A stretch of 64,000 nt of DNA from Cellulomonas carbonis. Its GTDB lineage: Bacteria; Actinomycetota; Actinomycetes; Actinomycetales; Cellulomonadaceae. The stretch lies in NCBI RefSeq assembly GCF_014636275.1, contig NZ_BMEB01000001.1, positions 1,097,160 through 1,161,159 on the forward strand, given 5' to 3'. The notes under the pieces are model-generated. The model saw nothing but the letters and a program-made list of their open reading frames with translations, made no database searches and was not told the origin of the DNA. This document shows, piece after piece, positions 17,817 to 25,805 of this stretch (positions are counted from its first letter, which is position 1; the number at the start of each line of letters is the position of its first letter). A program made the position numbers and the translations under genes.

Positions 17817-18260
17817 ATGACGACACGCCTGAACCCGTACCTGAGCTTCCGCGACTGCGCGCGCGAGGCCATGGAGCTGTACCGCTCGGTGTTCGGCGGC
17901 GAGGTCACGTTCAGCACGTTCGCCGAGTTCGGGGCGAGCGAGGACCCGGCCGAGTCGGACAAGATCATGCACGCGATGCTCACGACGCCCGGGGGCATGG
18001 TGCTCATGGCGTCGGACACCCCGAACTCGCTCGAGGTGCCGTCGGGATCGAGCATCTCGCTGTCGATCACGGGCGGCGACGAGGTGGAGCTCCGCGGCTA
18101 CTGGGAGCGCCTCGCGGACGGGGGCGAGGTCGTCATGCCGCTCGAGGCCGCTCCCTGGGGCGACACGTTCGGCATGCTCACCGACCGCTTCGGCACCGCC
18201 TGGATGATCAGCATCGCGGGCCGCGGCTCGCCCGACCACCGCGACGTGCCCACCGGGTAG
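17817..18260 (+). CDS. PhnB-like VOC family protein
   Basis: 147 aa from ATG 17817 with GGGGGGACG just upstream. It has the PhnB/YjdN pattern: LNPYLSFRDCAREAMELYRSVFGGEV at the N-terminus, HAMLTTPGGMVLMASD in the middle and PWGDTFGMLTDRFGTAWMIS at the C-terminus, forming two paired beta-alpha-beta-beta-beta modules. Proteins of this family are small dimeric VOC-fold proteins of mostly unknown activity. No phosphonate genes are nearby, so a link to phosphonate use is not supported. Confidence 0.88.
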   Translation: MTTRLNPYLSFRDCAREAMELYRSVFGGEVTFSTFAEFGASEDPAESDKIMHAMLTTPGGMVLMASDTPNSLEVPSGSSISLSITGGDEVELRGYWERLADGGEVVMPLEAAPWGDTFGMLTDRFGTAWMISIAGRGSPDHRDVPTG

Positions 18261-18396
18261 GAGCCGCTTCCTCGGCGGGTCCGGCGCGGCTCACGCCCGA
18301 CCCGTCCACCGCCTGACCGCCTCGGACCAGGACCGCAGGTCCCGGGACGCGGGAGGCCTCCGTGGCTAGCGTGGGAGGACACGAGGAGGTGCTGCC

Positions 18397-18822
18397 ATGA
18401 CCGGGACCGACGAGGACGTCGTGACCGTGCTCGACGACGACGCGGTGTGGTCGTTCCTGCGGTCGCAGGAGGTCGGCCGGCTGGGCTACCACGTGGGGCA
18501 CGAGGTGTACGTCGTCCCCGTCAACTACGCCGTCGACGACCACCGGCTCGTCTTCCTGACCGCTGCTGGGAGCAAGCTGTTCGGTGTGACCGTCAACAAG
18601 GCGGTCGCCTTCGAGGTCGACGAGATCGGGCCGACGACCGCCACGAGCGTGCTCGTGCGCGGCACCGCCCGTCACCTCACCGGGGTCGCCGCGCAGAGCG
18701 CCGCAGGCCTCGCGCTCCGCCCGTGGGTCCCCACGCCGAAGACCGAGTACGTCTCGATCGAGCCCGTCGAGGTGACGGGCCGACGCTTCCGTCTCGAGCG
18801 CGAGGACCCCGATCTGACCTGA
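18397..18822 (+). CDS. Pyridoxamine 5'-phosphate oxidase-like flavin-binding protein
   Basis: 141 aa from ATG 18397, preceded by GAGGAGGTG and further up by TAGCGT, a plausible -10. The split-barrel fold is visible as VGRLGYHVGHEVYVVPVNYAVDD followed by LVFLTAAGSKL, then VAFEVDEI and VLVRGTARHL. This is the short PPOX/flavin reductase-like class common in Actinobacteria, usually binding FMN or F420. The substrate is unknown; a role in redox detoxification is only a family-level guess. Confidence 0.85.
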   Translation: MTGTDEDVVTVLDDDAVWSFLRSQEVGRLGYHVGHEVYVVPVNYAVDDHRLVFLTAAGSKLFGVTVNKAVAFEVDEIGPTTATSVLVRGTARHLTGVAAQSAAGLALRPWVPTPKTEYVSIEPVEVTGRRFRLEREDPDLT

Positions 18823-18899
18823 GCCCTGTGCGCCCGCCGGGCACCGGCGCACGGCTGGCCGACGCGTGCGGCCGCCGGCGCGTGCGCCCGCCGACGCGT

Positions 18900-19048
18900 G
18901 CGGCCGCAGGCACGACGCGCCCTTCGCCCGACCGCCGTCGCGTGCGCCCGCCGGCGCGTGCGGCCACCGGCGCGTGCGCCCGCCGGCGCGTGCGGCCACC
19001 GGCGCGTTGCGGCCGCAGGCACGACGCGCCCTTCGCCCGACCGCCGTC
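18900..19048. repeat. 40-bp direct repeats flanking a 32-bp tandem repeat
   Basis: Identical 40-bp copies lie at 18900-18939 and 19009-19048. Between them two 32-bp units (18939-18970 and 18971-19002) each consist of two similar 16-bp halves beginning CGCGTGCG. The whole block sits in the 282-bp gap between the PPOX-like gene and the HNH gene, just upstream of the LexA-like box. I see no coding potential in it. Confidence 0.92.
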
Positions 19049-19096
19049 CACAGCCTCGGCGTCCCACGGGTGTCGTGTCGGACCCTTCGGGTAGAT

Positions 19097-19112
19097 TCGT
19101 ACACATGTTCGA
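19097..19112 (+). promoter_or_regulatory. LexA (SOS) box overlapping the HNH gene start
   Basis: TCGTACACATGTTCGA differs by one base from the actinobacterial SOS consensus TCGAAC-N4-GTTCGA. A TAGATT hexamer at 19092-19097 lies 7 nt before the ATG at 19105 and would be the -10 of a leaderless transcript, so LexA bound here would cover the transcription start. SOS boxes are known in front of some mycobacterial 13E12-family genes. Confidence 0.75.
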
Positions 19113-20643
19113 TCGAGGTCCGGAGCTGGCCGGTGGCGGCAGCGCGCTGCCCCCCGGCGCCCGGCGAGCCGTGCCGCCACCGGACGACGCCCTGGCGGAC
19201 CTCCTCGCCGCCGCGCCCTCGCCCGGCCTGGCGCACGCGCTGACGTCGCTCGACCCGACCCGCCTCGACGAGGTCGGTCTCACCGGCGCCGTCGCCGCCT
19301 GGGACCGCATGGCCTCGTGGGTCGCCGCCCAGCAGGCCCGGGTCGTCCTGGAGCTCGCCCGCCGCGAGCGGCCGCGCCTCGCCCCGGACTCGTACGTCGC
19401 CGACATGATCGGCTGCGAGATGTCCGTGACGCGGCGCGCGGCACAGGTCCTCGTGGACCGGGCCTGGGCTCTCGACGCCGCCCCAGCGGTTGCCGACGCC
19501 ATGATGCGCGGAGAGGTGGCGGTCGCGAAGGCGGACGCGATCCTGCGAGGCACGGAGCACCTCCCGGCCGAGCTGGCCGCGGTCGTCCAGGCGACGGTCC
19601 TGCCTGACGCCGCGCACCGCACGGTCCCCCAGCTCCGCGATGCGTTGCGCCGCGCCGAGCTCGCCTGCGCCCCCGACCTCGCCGCCGGCCGCCATGAGCG
19701 CGCCCGAGCGGAGCGCGGGGTCTGGCTCCGTCCCTCGACGGACGCCATGGCGTGGGTCAACGCACTGCTCCCTGCCGCGGACGCCATGCGCGTGATGACG
19801 GCCGTCGACGCCCTCGCCACCTCGTGCGGGCCAGACGACGACCGGCCGGCCGACGCACGGCGGGCCGACGCCCTCACGGACCTCGCGACGACGGTCCTCG
19901 ACAGGGGCACGGACCTCACGGGTGCACCGCTGCCCGTCCACCAGGGCCGACGGCCGCACCTCCAGGTGACCGTCACGCTGGCTGCCCTCTGCGGCGATAC
20001 CGACACGAGCGCGGAGCTCGCCGGTTACGGTCCTGTGCCGGCATCGGTCGCCCGAGCGATCGCGGCCGAGGCCAGCTGGACATTCCTCGCGGTCGATGCG
20101 CGCAGCGGGCAGGTCGTCGACCGGTCGGCGTCCTCCTACCGGCCCTCGGCTGCCGTCACGCGCGCCGTCGTCGACCGCGACGTCACGTGCACCTTCCCCG
20201 GCTGCCGTGTCCCGGCCCCGCGGTGCGACCTCGACCACACGGTCCCGTTCGACCCCCGGCGCCCGGCAGCGGACCAGACGACCACCGCGAACCTCGCGGC
20301 ACTGTGCCGCCACCACCACCGGCTCAAGACGCATGCCCGCTGGACACCCGTCCATGACAGGACGACCGGCACCACGACGTGGACCACGCCGGACGGCGTC
20401 ACGTACTCCCGTGACCCGGTGCCCGTCCCGTTCGAGCAGCACCCGCTCCCACAACCGTCCCGCCGCCCGACGCAGGACGCCCGCGACGCCCTCGACGACC
20501 GCGACGACCGCGAGGCGACCGGAGCCGAGAGCTCGTGGCGCGGGGCCGCGGTCCGGATCGCGATGATCCGCCCCGCCACACCCCGTCGCGCCCCCGCGCC
20601 CGGCGGCCCGCCGCCGACCGACGAGGACCCTCCACCCTTCTAG
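19105..20643 (+). CDS. HNH endonuclease with DUF222 domain (13E12 repeat family)
   Basis: 512 aa from ATG 19105. The N-terminal two thirds (about 30-330) is the DUF222 helical domain (DEVGLTGAVAAWDRMASWVAAQQ near the start, DALTDLATTVLD). The C-terminal HNH fold (about 355-410) shows CTFPGCRVPAPRCDLDH, then NLAALCRHHHRLKTH, with the Cys, His and Asn expected for a metal-bound nuclease. A charged tail of about 90 residues follows. Such genes are numerous in actinobacterial genomes, often under LexA control; whether they cut DNA at a specific site is not established. The overlapping SOS box supports damage induction here. Confidence 0.92.
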   Translation: MFDRGPELAGGGSALPPGARRAVPPPDDALADLLAAAPSPGLAHALTSLDPTRLDEVGLTGAVAAWDRMASWVAAQQARVVLELARRERPRLAPDSYVADMIGCEMSVTRRAAQVLVDRAWALDAAPAVADAMMRGEVAVAKADAILRGTEHLPAELAAVVQATVLPDAAHRTVPQLRDALRRAELACAPDLAAGRHERARAERGVWLRPSTDAMAWVNALLPAADAMRVMTAVDALATSCGPDDDRPADARRADALTDLATTVLDRGTDLTGAPLPVHQGRRPHLQVTVTLAALCGDTDTSAELAGYGPVPASVARAIAAEASWTFLAVDARSGQVVDRSASSYRPSAAVTRAVVDRDVTCTFPGCRVPAPRCDLDHTVPFDPRRPAADQTTTANLAALCRHHHRLKTHARWTPVHDRTTGTTTWTTPDGVTYSRDPVPVPFEQHPLPQPSRRPTQDARDALDDRDDREATGAESSWRGAAVRIAMIRPATPRRAPAPGGPPPTDEDPPPF

Positions 20644-20760
20644 GACCCGCGCCCCTTCTAGAACCGGCGCCCCTTCTCGGGCCCGCGCGCCTTCTCGAAC
20701 CCGCGCCTTCTCGGACCCGCGCCCCTTCTCGGACCCGCGCCCCTTCTCGGACTTGCGCAC
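20644..20760. repeat. 18-bp tandem repeats (about six copies) between convergent genes
   Basis: Units related to GGACCCGCGCCCCTTCTC run from the HNH stop codon to about 20760; the last two (20713-20730 and 20731-20748) are identical and the earlier ones vary by one to three bases. No classical hairpin terminator is seen in this 143-bp convergent gap. Confidence 0.85.
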
Positions 20761-20786
20761 CGGCACCGAGCGGCGCACCACCCGTC

Positions 20787-22115
20787 CTACCTGCCGCGGG
20801 CGCCGTCGTGCTCGTCCTGCCGAGCGGTGAGGTCGGCGAGCGCCCGCCGACCCGACGGGAGCGCGCCGGCGAGCCCGACGACGGCGAAGAGAGCCAGTCC
20901 GGCGACGACCAGGATCGACTCGACGGTGAAGACGTCGGCCAGTGGCCCGAACACGGCCATCCCGAGCGGCATCGCGACCGCCATGACGATCCCGACGAAC
21001 CCGAAGACACGGCCGTGCATCTCCGGTTCGACGGTCTCCTGCAGGAGAGTCATCGACGGGGTGGAGAAGAACGGGACGGCGAGCCCCAGCAGGAACATGA
21101 GCCCGAAGAAGAGCCACATCCAACCGGCCACGCCCATGAGCACGGACAGCACGCCGAACGCGACGGTCGATGCGAGGACCAGCGTGATCCTGCTGCCGAG
21201 CCGCTGCCCGACGGCGGCGATCGCGGCGCCGCCCAGCAGCATCCCGACGCTGAACGCGAGCTCGTTCACGGTCAGCTTCCACACCTCGTCGCCGAACGTC
21301 CGCACCACGAGCAGCGGCGTCAGGTACGACGGCGCCACGATCAGCAGGAACACCAGCGCGTACAGCCCGAGGAACCACCGGACGAACCCGTGACGCGCCA
21401 CGTACCGGACACCGGCCACGAGGTCGTCGAAGTAGCCCACGGGCTCCCCGCTGCGGACCAGTCGCGGGACGGTGAGCACCGCCAGGAGCGAGATCCCGAC
21501 GGCCGCCGTGACGACGTCGATGAAGAACACCGCGACGATCGACGACGTCGCGTAGACGGCCGCGGCCGCGGCCGGTGCGAGGAGCGCGAGACCCGCCTGG
21601 ATCGTCGCGTTGACCCCGTTGACGCGCAGCAGCTGGTCCCCCGGGACGATCTGCGGGACCAGTGCCGCGACGGCGGGCGTCTGGATGCCCGCGCCCGCGG
21701 AACGGATCGCGAGCGCGACGTAGATGAGCCACAGGTCGTCCGGGCCGTCGAAGCCGTTGAGCATGAGGACGGCGAGGGCGAGGGTCGTCAGCGCGATCAC
21801 GGCGTCCGCGCCCATGACGAGCTTCTTGCGGTCGAGCCGGTCGGCCCAGACCCCGCCGAACACCGAGACGACGGCCTGCGGCAGGAAGCCGACGACCGAC
21901 GAGATCGCGAGGACGGTCCCCGAACGCGTCTCGAGGGTCAGGTGCCACATGACCGCGTACTGCACGATCATCGAGCCGAAGAGCGACACCGTCTGGCCCG
22001 AGAGGAACAGGACGAGGTCCCGCTTCCACCCCGGCCGGTGCCCGTCCCGCCCGCCTGGTGGAGGACCGACGTCGACGTCCGCGCCTGGCGCCGTCGGCTC
22101 GGGGCGTGTGGTCAC
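20787..22115 (-). CDS. Major facilitator superfamily exporter (MFS_3 / EntS-like)
   Basis: 442 aa from a GTG at 22115; a GTG at 22151 is an alternative. Twelve membrane helices are apparent. After helix 2 the motif-A-like GGVWADRLDRKKLVM is present. GWKRDLVLFLSGQTVSLFGSMIVQYAVMWHL at the start and AIRSAGAGIQTPAVAALVPQIV are typical of the MFS_3 family (enterobactin exporter and macrolide efflux MefA-like proteins). It probably exports a siderophore, drug or metabolite by proton antiport; the substrate is not determinable. A loop between helices 6 and 7 carries FDDLVAGVRYV, usual for the family. Confidence 0.88.
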   Translation of the reverse strand: MTTRPEPTAPGADVDVGPPPGGRDGHRPGWKRDLVLFLSGQTVSLFGSMIVQYAVMWHLTLETRSGTVLAISSVVGFLPQAVVSVFGGVWADRLDRKKLVMGADAVIALTTLALAVLMLNGFDGPDDLWLIYVALAIRSAGAGIQTPAVAALVPQIVPGDQLLRVNGVNATIQAGLALLAPAAAAAVYATSSIVAVFFIDVVTAAVGISLLAVLTVPRLVRSGEPVGYFDDLVAGVRYVARHGFVRWFLGLYALVFLLIVAPSYLTPLLVVRTFGDEVWKLTVNELAFSVGMLLGGAAIAAVGQRLGSRITLVLASTVAFGVLSVLMGVAGWMWLFFGLMFLLGLAVPFFSTPSMTLLQETVEPEMHGRVFGFVGIVMAVAMPLGMAVFGPLADVFTVESILVVAGLALFAVVGLAGALPSGRRALADLTARQDEHDGARGR

Positions 22116-22175
22116 CGCGCCATCGTCGTCGCGCGCCGACGGCGGGTCCACGGAATTCGCCGACGGCGGACGCGC

Positions 22176-22290
22176 ACGGGCTCCGCGGGGCGACACGGGC
22201 TCCGCGGGGCGACGCGGGCGACGCTGGCGACGCGGGGCGACGCGGGGCGACGCGGGGCGACGCGGGCGACGCGGGGCGACGCCCCGCGCC
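22176..22290. repeat. 19-bp and 10-bp tandem repeats in a divergent promoter region
   Basis: Two identical 19-bp units (22176-22194 and 22195-22213, starting ACGGGCTCC) are followed by 10-bp units CGCGGGGCGA, three perfect at 22231-22260 and several degenerate. The block separates the divergent MFS and NUDIX genes and ends 20 bp before the NUDIX -10. Confidence 0.88.
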
Positions 22291-22310
22291 GCGCTCTCGG
22301 CGGCGCGGGC

Positions 22311-22316
22311 TAGCCT
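22311..22316 (+). promoter_or_regulatory. Predicted -10 element, leaderless NUDIX mRNA
   Basis: TAGCCT ends 6 nt before the GTG start at 22323 and there is no ribosome-binding site between them. Geometry matches leaderless actinobacterial promoters. Confidence 0.55.
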
Positions 22317-22322
22317 CGCCCG

Positions 22323-22886
22323 GTGCCCGACCACCTCGCCGACCTCACCGCGACGCTCGCCACGTGGTCGCCGGCCGCACGGCACCAGGTGGCCCTCCGC
22401 GACCAGTACCTGGCGTTCCTCGCTGCGAACGGCCCCTCGGCGCTGCGGCGCGACGGCGGGCCGGAGCACGTGACCGCCAGCTGCTTCGTCCTGACGCCGG
22501 ACCTGTCGCACGTGCTCCTGAGCCTTCACCGCAAGGGCGGGTTCTGGGTGCAGCTCGGTGGCCACCTCGAGCCCGACGACGCCTCGGTGTCCGACGCCGC
22601 CCACCGCGAGGCGGCCGAGGAGGGCGGCGTCGACGCGCTCGACGTGCCGTGGCGCGCCCCCGTCGACCTGGACCGGCACGCCCTGTCCGACCGCTTCGGC
22701 CGATGCCGCGTGCACTGGGACGTCGGCTACGTCGCGTTCGCCGCCCACGGGGCGCAGCCGACGACCTCGGACGAGAGCGACGACGTGGCGTGGTTCCCCG
22801 TCGACGAGCTCCCGCCCGTCGTCCCGCCCGGGTTCGCCTCCCGGCTCGCCACTGTCCTCGACGTCGTCCGCACGCGTCGTCAGTAG
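22323..22886 (+). CDS. NUDIX hydrolase
   Basis: 187 aa from GTG 22323. The Nudix box is visible as GGHLEPDD followed after a short helix by REAAEEGGV, which holds the metal-binding glutamates. The actinobacterial GGHxExxD variant of the box is used. VTASCFVLTPDLSHVLLSLHRKGGFWVQLGGH precedes it. Enzymes of this type hydrolyse nucleoside diphosphates linked to other groups; the substrate is unknown. It starts a rightward group with an SDR and a methyltransferase gene, though the 89-bp gap to the SDR leaves room for a separate promoter. Confidence 0.9.
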   Translation: MPDHLADLTATLATWSPAARHQVALRDQYLAFLAANGPSALRRDGGPEHVTASCFVLTPDLSHVLLSLHRKGGFWVQLGGHLEPDDASVSDAAHREAAEEGGVDALDVPWRAPVDLDRHALSDRFGRCRVHWDVGYVAFAAHGAQPTTSDESDDVAWFPVDELPPVVPPGFASRLATVLDVVRTRRQ

Positions 22887-22975
22887 GGTGAGCCGCGCCG
22901 CACCGTCGCGGCCGACCGTCCGACCCCCCGTGCCCGCACGCGCCGGCCGGTCGCACCTGCACCACGGAGGGCAGC

Positions 22976-23749
22976 ATGCGCACGACCGTCGTCACCGGAG
23001 CCGCGTCGGGCATCGGCCGCGCGACCGCCGATCTGCTCCGCTCACGGGGCGAGCGGGTGGTCGGTGTCGACCGGCACGAGGCCGAGGTCCTCGCGGACCT
23101 CTCCACCACCCAGGGACGCGCGGCGATGGTCGCGCAGGTCGACGAGCTGACCGGTGGACACGTCGACGCCGTCCTCGCGGTCGCGGGGACCGCCAACAAG
23201 GGCACGGCCGACGTCACCGTCAACGTCTTCGGAGCCGTCGCGACCCTCGAGGGCCTCCGCCCGCTCCTCGCCGGGTCGCCCTCACCGCGCGCCGCCGTGA
23301 CGAGCTCGATGTCGAGCCTGCTCCCGCACGACGCCCTCCTGGTCGAGCTGTGCCTCGCCGACGACGAGCCGGGCGCCGTGGCGCGCGCCGAGCACCTCCT
23401 CGCGACGGGCCAGGGCCGGGTCATCTACGGCAGCACCAAGCGTGCGATCGCGCGCTGGGTGCGCCGCGCGGCACCGACGGCGGAGTGGGCCGGGGCGGGG
23501 ATCCCGCTCAACGCCGTCGCGCCCGGGATCGTCGAGACGCCCATGACGGCGGACTGGATCTCCACGCCCGAGAAGCGCGAGAAGCTCCGGGGCCAGGTGC
23601 CGATGCCCCTGCACGGCTTCGCCACGCCCGAGGTCCCGGCGCGACTCCTCGCGTGGATCACCTCCGAGGAGAACACGCACCTGTGCGGCCAGGTCGTGTT
23701 CGTCGACGGCGGTGCCGACGTGGTCCTGCGGGGCGACTCCACCTGGTGA
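22976..23749 (+). CDS. Short-chain dehydrogenase/reductase
   Basis: 257 aa from ATG 22976 with GGAGGGCAGC upstream. TGAASGIG is the NAD(P) glycine motif; VDRHEAEVLADL fits a dinucleotide-binding second strand. The active-site YGSTK has the catalytic Tyr-x3-Lys, and TSSMSS supplies the Ser. The C-terminal LCGQVVFVDGGADVVLRG is typical. A wide insert between the Ser and the Tyr resembles bacterial 3-alpha-hydroxysteroid dehydrogenase-like members. Its stop overlaps the methyltransferase start by GTGA. Confidence 0.9.
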   Translation: MRTTVVTGAASGIGRATADLLRSRGERVVGVDRHEAEVLADLSTTQGRAAMVAQVDELTGGHVDAVLAVAGTANKGTADVTVNVFGAVATLEGLRPLLAGSPSPRAAVTSSMSSLLPHDALLVELCLADDEPGAVARAEHLLATGQGRVIYGSTKRAIARWVRRAAPTAEWAGAGIPLNAVAPGIVETPMTADWISTPEKREKLRGQVPMPLHGFATPEVPARLLAWITSEENTHLCGQVVFVDGGADVVLRGDSTW

Positions 23750-24804
23750 CCGACACCCCGGTCCCGTCCGGGTCGCCCTCCGACGCGGCCGACGACGACG
23801 TCGCGCGCCGTCTGCGTGCCGCCGAACCTGTGCACGCGGACGACGAGACCCGGATCCTGCCCTCGCAAACCGACGACGACGTCGTGCGCCGTCTGCGCGC
23901 CGCCGAACCTGTGCACGCGGACGACGAGACCCGGATCCTGCCCTCGCAAACCGACGACGACGTCGTGCGCCGTCTGCGTGCCGCCGAACCTGTGCACGCG
24001 GACGACGAGACCCGGATCCTGCCCTCGCAGGCCGACGACGGCGTTGTGCGCCGTCTGCGCGCCGCGGGATGCGTGTTCGCCGAGGACGAGGCCCGGCTCC
24101 TGCGTGCGCAGGCCGACGGCGACCTCCTCGACGCGCTCGTGACGCGCCGCGTCGCCGGCGAGCCGCTCGAGCACGTGCTCGGGTGGGCCGAGCTCGCTGG
24201 TGTGCGCGTCGTCGTCGCGCCCGGCGTCTTCGTCCCCCGGCGACGCACGACCCTGATGGTCGAGGAGGCGACGAGGCTCGCGCGCGCGGCGACCGCCCCG
24301 CGCCCGGTCGTCGTGGACCTGTGCTGCGGCACGGGGGCCGTGGGGCTGGTCGTCGCGCTCAGGACCGGGGACGTCGAGCTCCACGCCGTCGACGTCGACC
24401 CGGCAGCGGTGCGGTGCGCACAGGACAACCTCGCGCGCGTCGGCGGGCGCGCCCGGACCGGCGACCTCACGGCGGGACTGCCGCACGAGCTGCGCGGACG
24501 GGTCGACGTCGTCGTCGCGAACGTCCCGTACGTGCCCACCGACGAGGTCCGACTCCTGCCCCCGGAGTCGCGCCTGCACGAGCCGGTGACCGCCGTCGAC
24601 GGCGGACCCGACGGTCTCGGCCTCGTGCGACGTGTCCTCTCCGAGGCCGCCAGCTGGCTCGCCCGCCCCGGTCACGTGCTCGTCGAGGTCGCGGCCCACC
24701 AGGTCCCGGACGCCGAGCAGGCAGCCCGGGCAGCCGACCTGGTGCCCCGCACCGTGCGCGACGACGACCTCGACGCCGTGGTCCTCGTCGCGTCGGCACG
24801 CTGA
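23746..24804 (+). CDS. PrmC/HemK-related N5-glutamine methyltransferase with four N-terminal repeats
   Basis: 352 aa from GTG 23746, whose GTGA overlaps the SDR stop. The methyltransferase domain (about 150-340) has VVDLCCGTGAVG (motif I), HAVDVDPAA, and VVANVPYVPTDE in place of the PrmC NPPY, which fits the PrmC-related family of unknown substrate. The usual N-terminal helical segment (RLRAAGCVFAEDEARLL) appears as the fourth of four tandem 27-residue units spanning residues 16-123; the first three are almost identical to each other (consensus DDVVRRLRAAEPVHADDET). The repeat is in frame and highly conserved in DNA, so the expansion is recent. Substrate unknown. Confidence 0.85.
   Translation: MTDTPVPSGSPSDAADDDVARRLRAAEPVHADDETRILPSQTDDDVVRRLRAAEPVHADDETRILPSQTDDDVVRRLRAAEPVHADDETRILPSQADDGVVRRLRAAGCVFAEDEARLLRAQADGDLLDALVTRRVAGEPLEHVLGWAELAGVRVVVAPGVFVPRRRTTLMVEEATRLARAATAPRPVVVDLCCGTGAVGLVVALRTGDVELHAVDVDPAAVRCAQDNLARVGGRARTGDLTAGLPHELRGRVDVVVANVPYVPTDEVRLLPPESRLHEPVTAVDGGPDGLGLVRRVLSEAASWLARPGHVLVEVAAHQVPDAEQAARAADLVPRTVRDDDLDAVVLVASAR
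23791..24114 (+). repeat. 81-bp in-frame tandem repeat, 3 near-identical copies plus 1 divergent
   Basis: Copies begin at 23791, 23872, 23953 and 24034. The first three differ from each other by only a few bases; the fourth retains the ancestral-looking sequence that runs into the conserved methyltransferase body. Each unit encodes 27 residues. Confidence 0.95.
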
Positions 24805-24919
24805 GCACGCGAGCCACCCGGCCAGGGACGACGACGGACCGCACCGGCTGCCGTCTCGACGAGCGATCACGGGAACCGGCTCGCATGCTGACGTGACCGT
24901 ACCTACGTGAGGAGAGGTC

Positions 24920-25705
24920 ATGACGACGAAGGTCGAGAAGTCCGTCGTGGTCGACGTGCCTGTGAGCGTCGCCTACGGGCAGTGGACGCAGTTCGAGGAG
25001 TTCCCGCACTTCATGGGCGGTGTCACCGAGGTGCGCCAGCTCACCGACGACCGCCTCCACTGGGTCGCCGAGATCGCCGGCGTCAAGCGCGAGTGGCAGG
25101 CGAGGATCCTCGAGCAGGTGCCGGACCAGAAGGTCGCGTGGGCGGCGACGGAGGGTGCGACCAACGCCGGGGCGGTGCGGTTCGAGCCGGCCGGCCCGGG
25201 CAGCACGCACGTGCACCTGACGCTCGAGTACGAGCCCGAGGGCCTCGTCGAGAAGGTCGGCGACGCGCTGAGCATCGTCGAGAAGCAGGCCGAGGGCGAC
25301 CTCGAGCGGTTCAAGGCCTTCATCGAGGAGCGCGGCACGGCGACGGGCACGTGGCGCGGTGAGGTCCCGGGTACTGCCGGCTCGCCCACCGTCGACGACG
25401 CCGCCGCCTCCCGTGGCGACTCGGGCAAGGCCGGGGTGTCCGGCAAGGCCGTCGCCGCCGGTGCAGCGGTCGCGGGTGCTGCCGTCGCGGCGGCCGTCGC
25501 CGCGCGGTCCGGGTCCGACGACCAGCGCTCCGAGGCCGCCGACGCCGCGTCGATCGCCGTCCCGCCGCCGCCCCCGGGCACGACCGCCACGACGACCGGC
25601 GCGACGACCGGCGCCGCACCTGTCGGGACGACGGCGACGGACGAGCTGGGCACGCCCGTCGTCGACGCCGACGACATCCCGCCCGGGGACCTCACCCGAC
25701 CCTGA
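24920..25705 (+). CDS. SRPBCC-fold protein with disordered C-terminal tail
   Basis: 261 aa from ATG 24920, preceded by GAGGAGAGG. Residues 1-140 form a START/polyketide cyclase-like SRPBCC domain: VEKSVVVDVPVSVAYGQWTQFEEFPHFMGGV is the hallmark of the cyclase/dehydrase group, and LEYEPEGLVEKVGDAL leads into the long C-terminal helix. Residues about 160-261 are low complexity (Ala/Gly-rich, then Pro run and Thr-rich), probably disordered. Such proteins bind hydrophobic ligands or act in stress responses in Actinobacteria; ligand unknown. It is monocistronic and followed by a strong hairpin. Confidence 0.85.
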   Translation: MTTKVEKSVVVDVPVSVAYGQWTQFEEFPHFMGGVTEVRQLTDDRLHWVAEIAGVKREWQARILEQVPDQKVAWAATEGATNAGAVRFEPAGPGSTHVHLTLEYEPEGLVEKVGDALSIVEKQAEGDLERFKAFIEERGTATGTWRGEVPGTAGSPTVDDAAASRGDSGKAGVSGKAVAAGAAVAGAAVAAAVAARSGSDDQRSEAADAASIAVPPPPPGTTATTTGATTGAAPVGTTATDELGTPVVDADDIPPGDLTRP

Positions 25706-25726
25706 GCGCGACGCGTGGGCGGGGAC

Positions 25727-25754
25727 GCGGGCCCGGCCGTCAAGCCGGGCCCGC
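25727..25754. terminator. Bidirectional intrinsic-type terminator hairpin
   Basis: Perfect 11-bp stem, GCGGGCCCGGC paired with 25744-25754, and a 6-nt loop (CGTCAA). It lies between the convergent SRPBCC and DUF885 genes. There is no T-run on either side. Confidence 0.8.
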
Positions 25755-25805
25755 GTCGTGCACGCCCGGCCCGCCGGGTGGCGCGCGTCGGACGCGACGG
25801 GCGCG

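Noticed and set aside
17437..17826. Long minus-strand ORFs with a [13 protein letters not shown] repeat
   Set aside because: The peptide repeat is only the 13-bp DNA repeat read in each frame; no start site or domain.
18900..19048. CRISPR-like direct repeats
   Set aside because: Only two 40-bp copies with a 32-bp tandem between them, no regular spacers, no cas genes.
19105..20643. DUF222-HNH gene as part of a mobile element
   Set aside because: No transposase, integrase or terminal repeats; the 40-bp repeats are both upstream and do not flank the gene.
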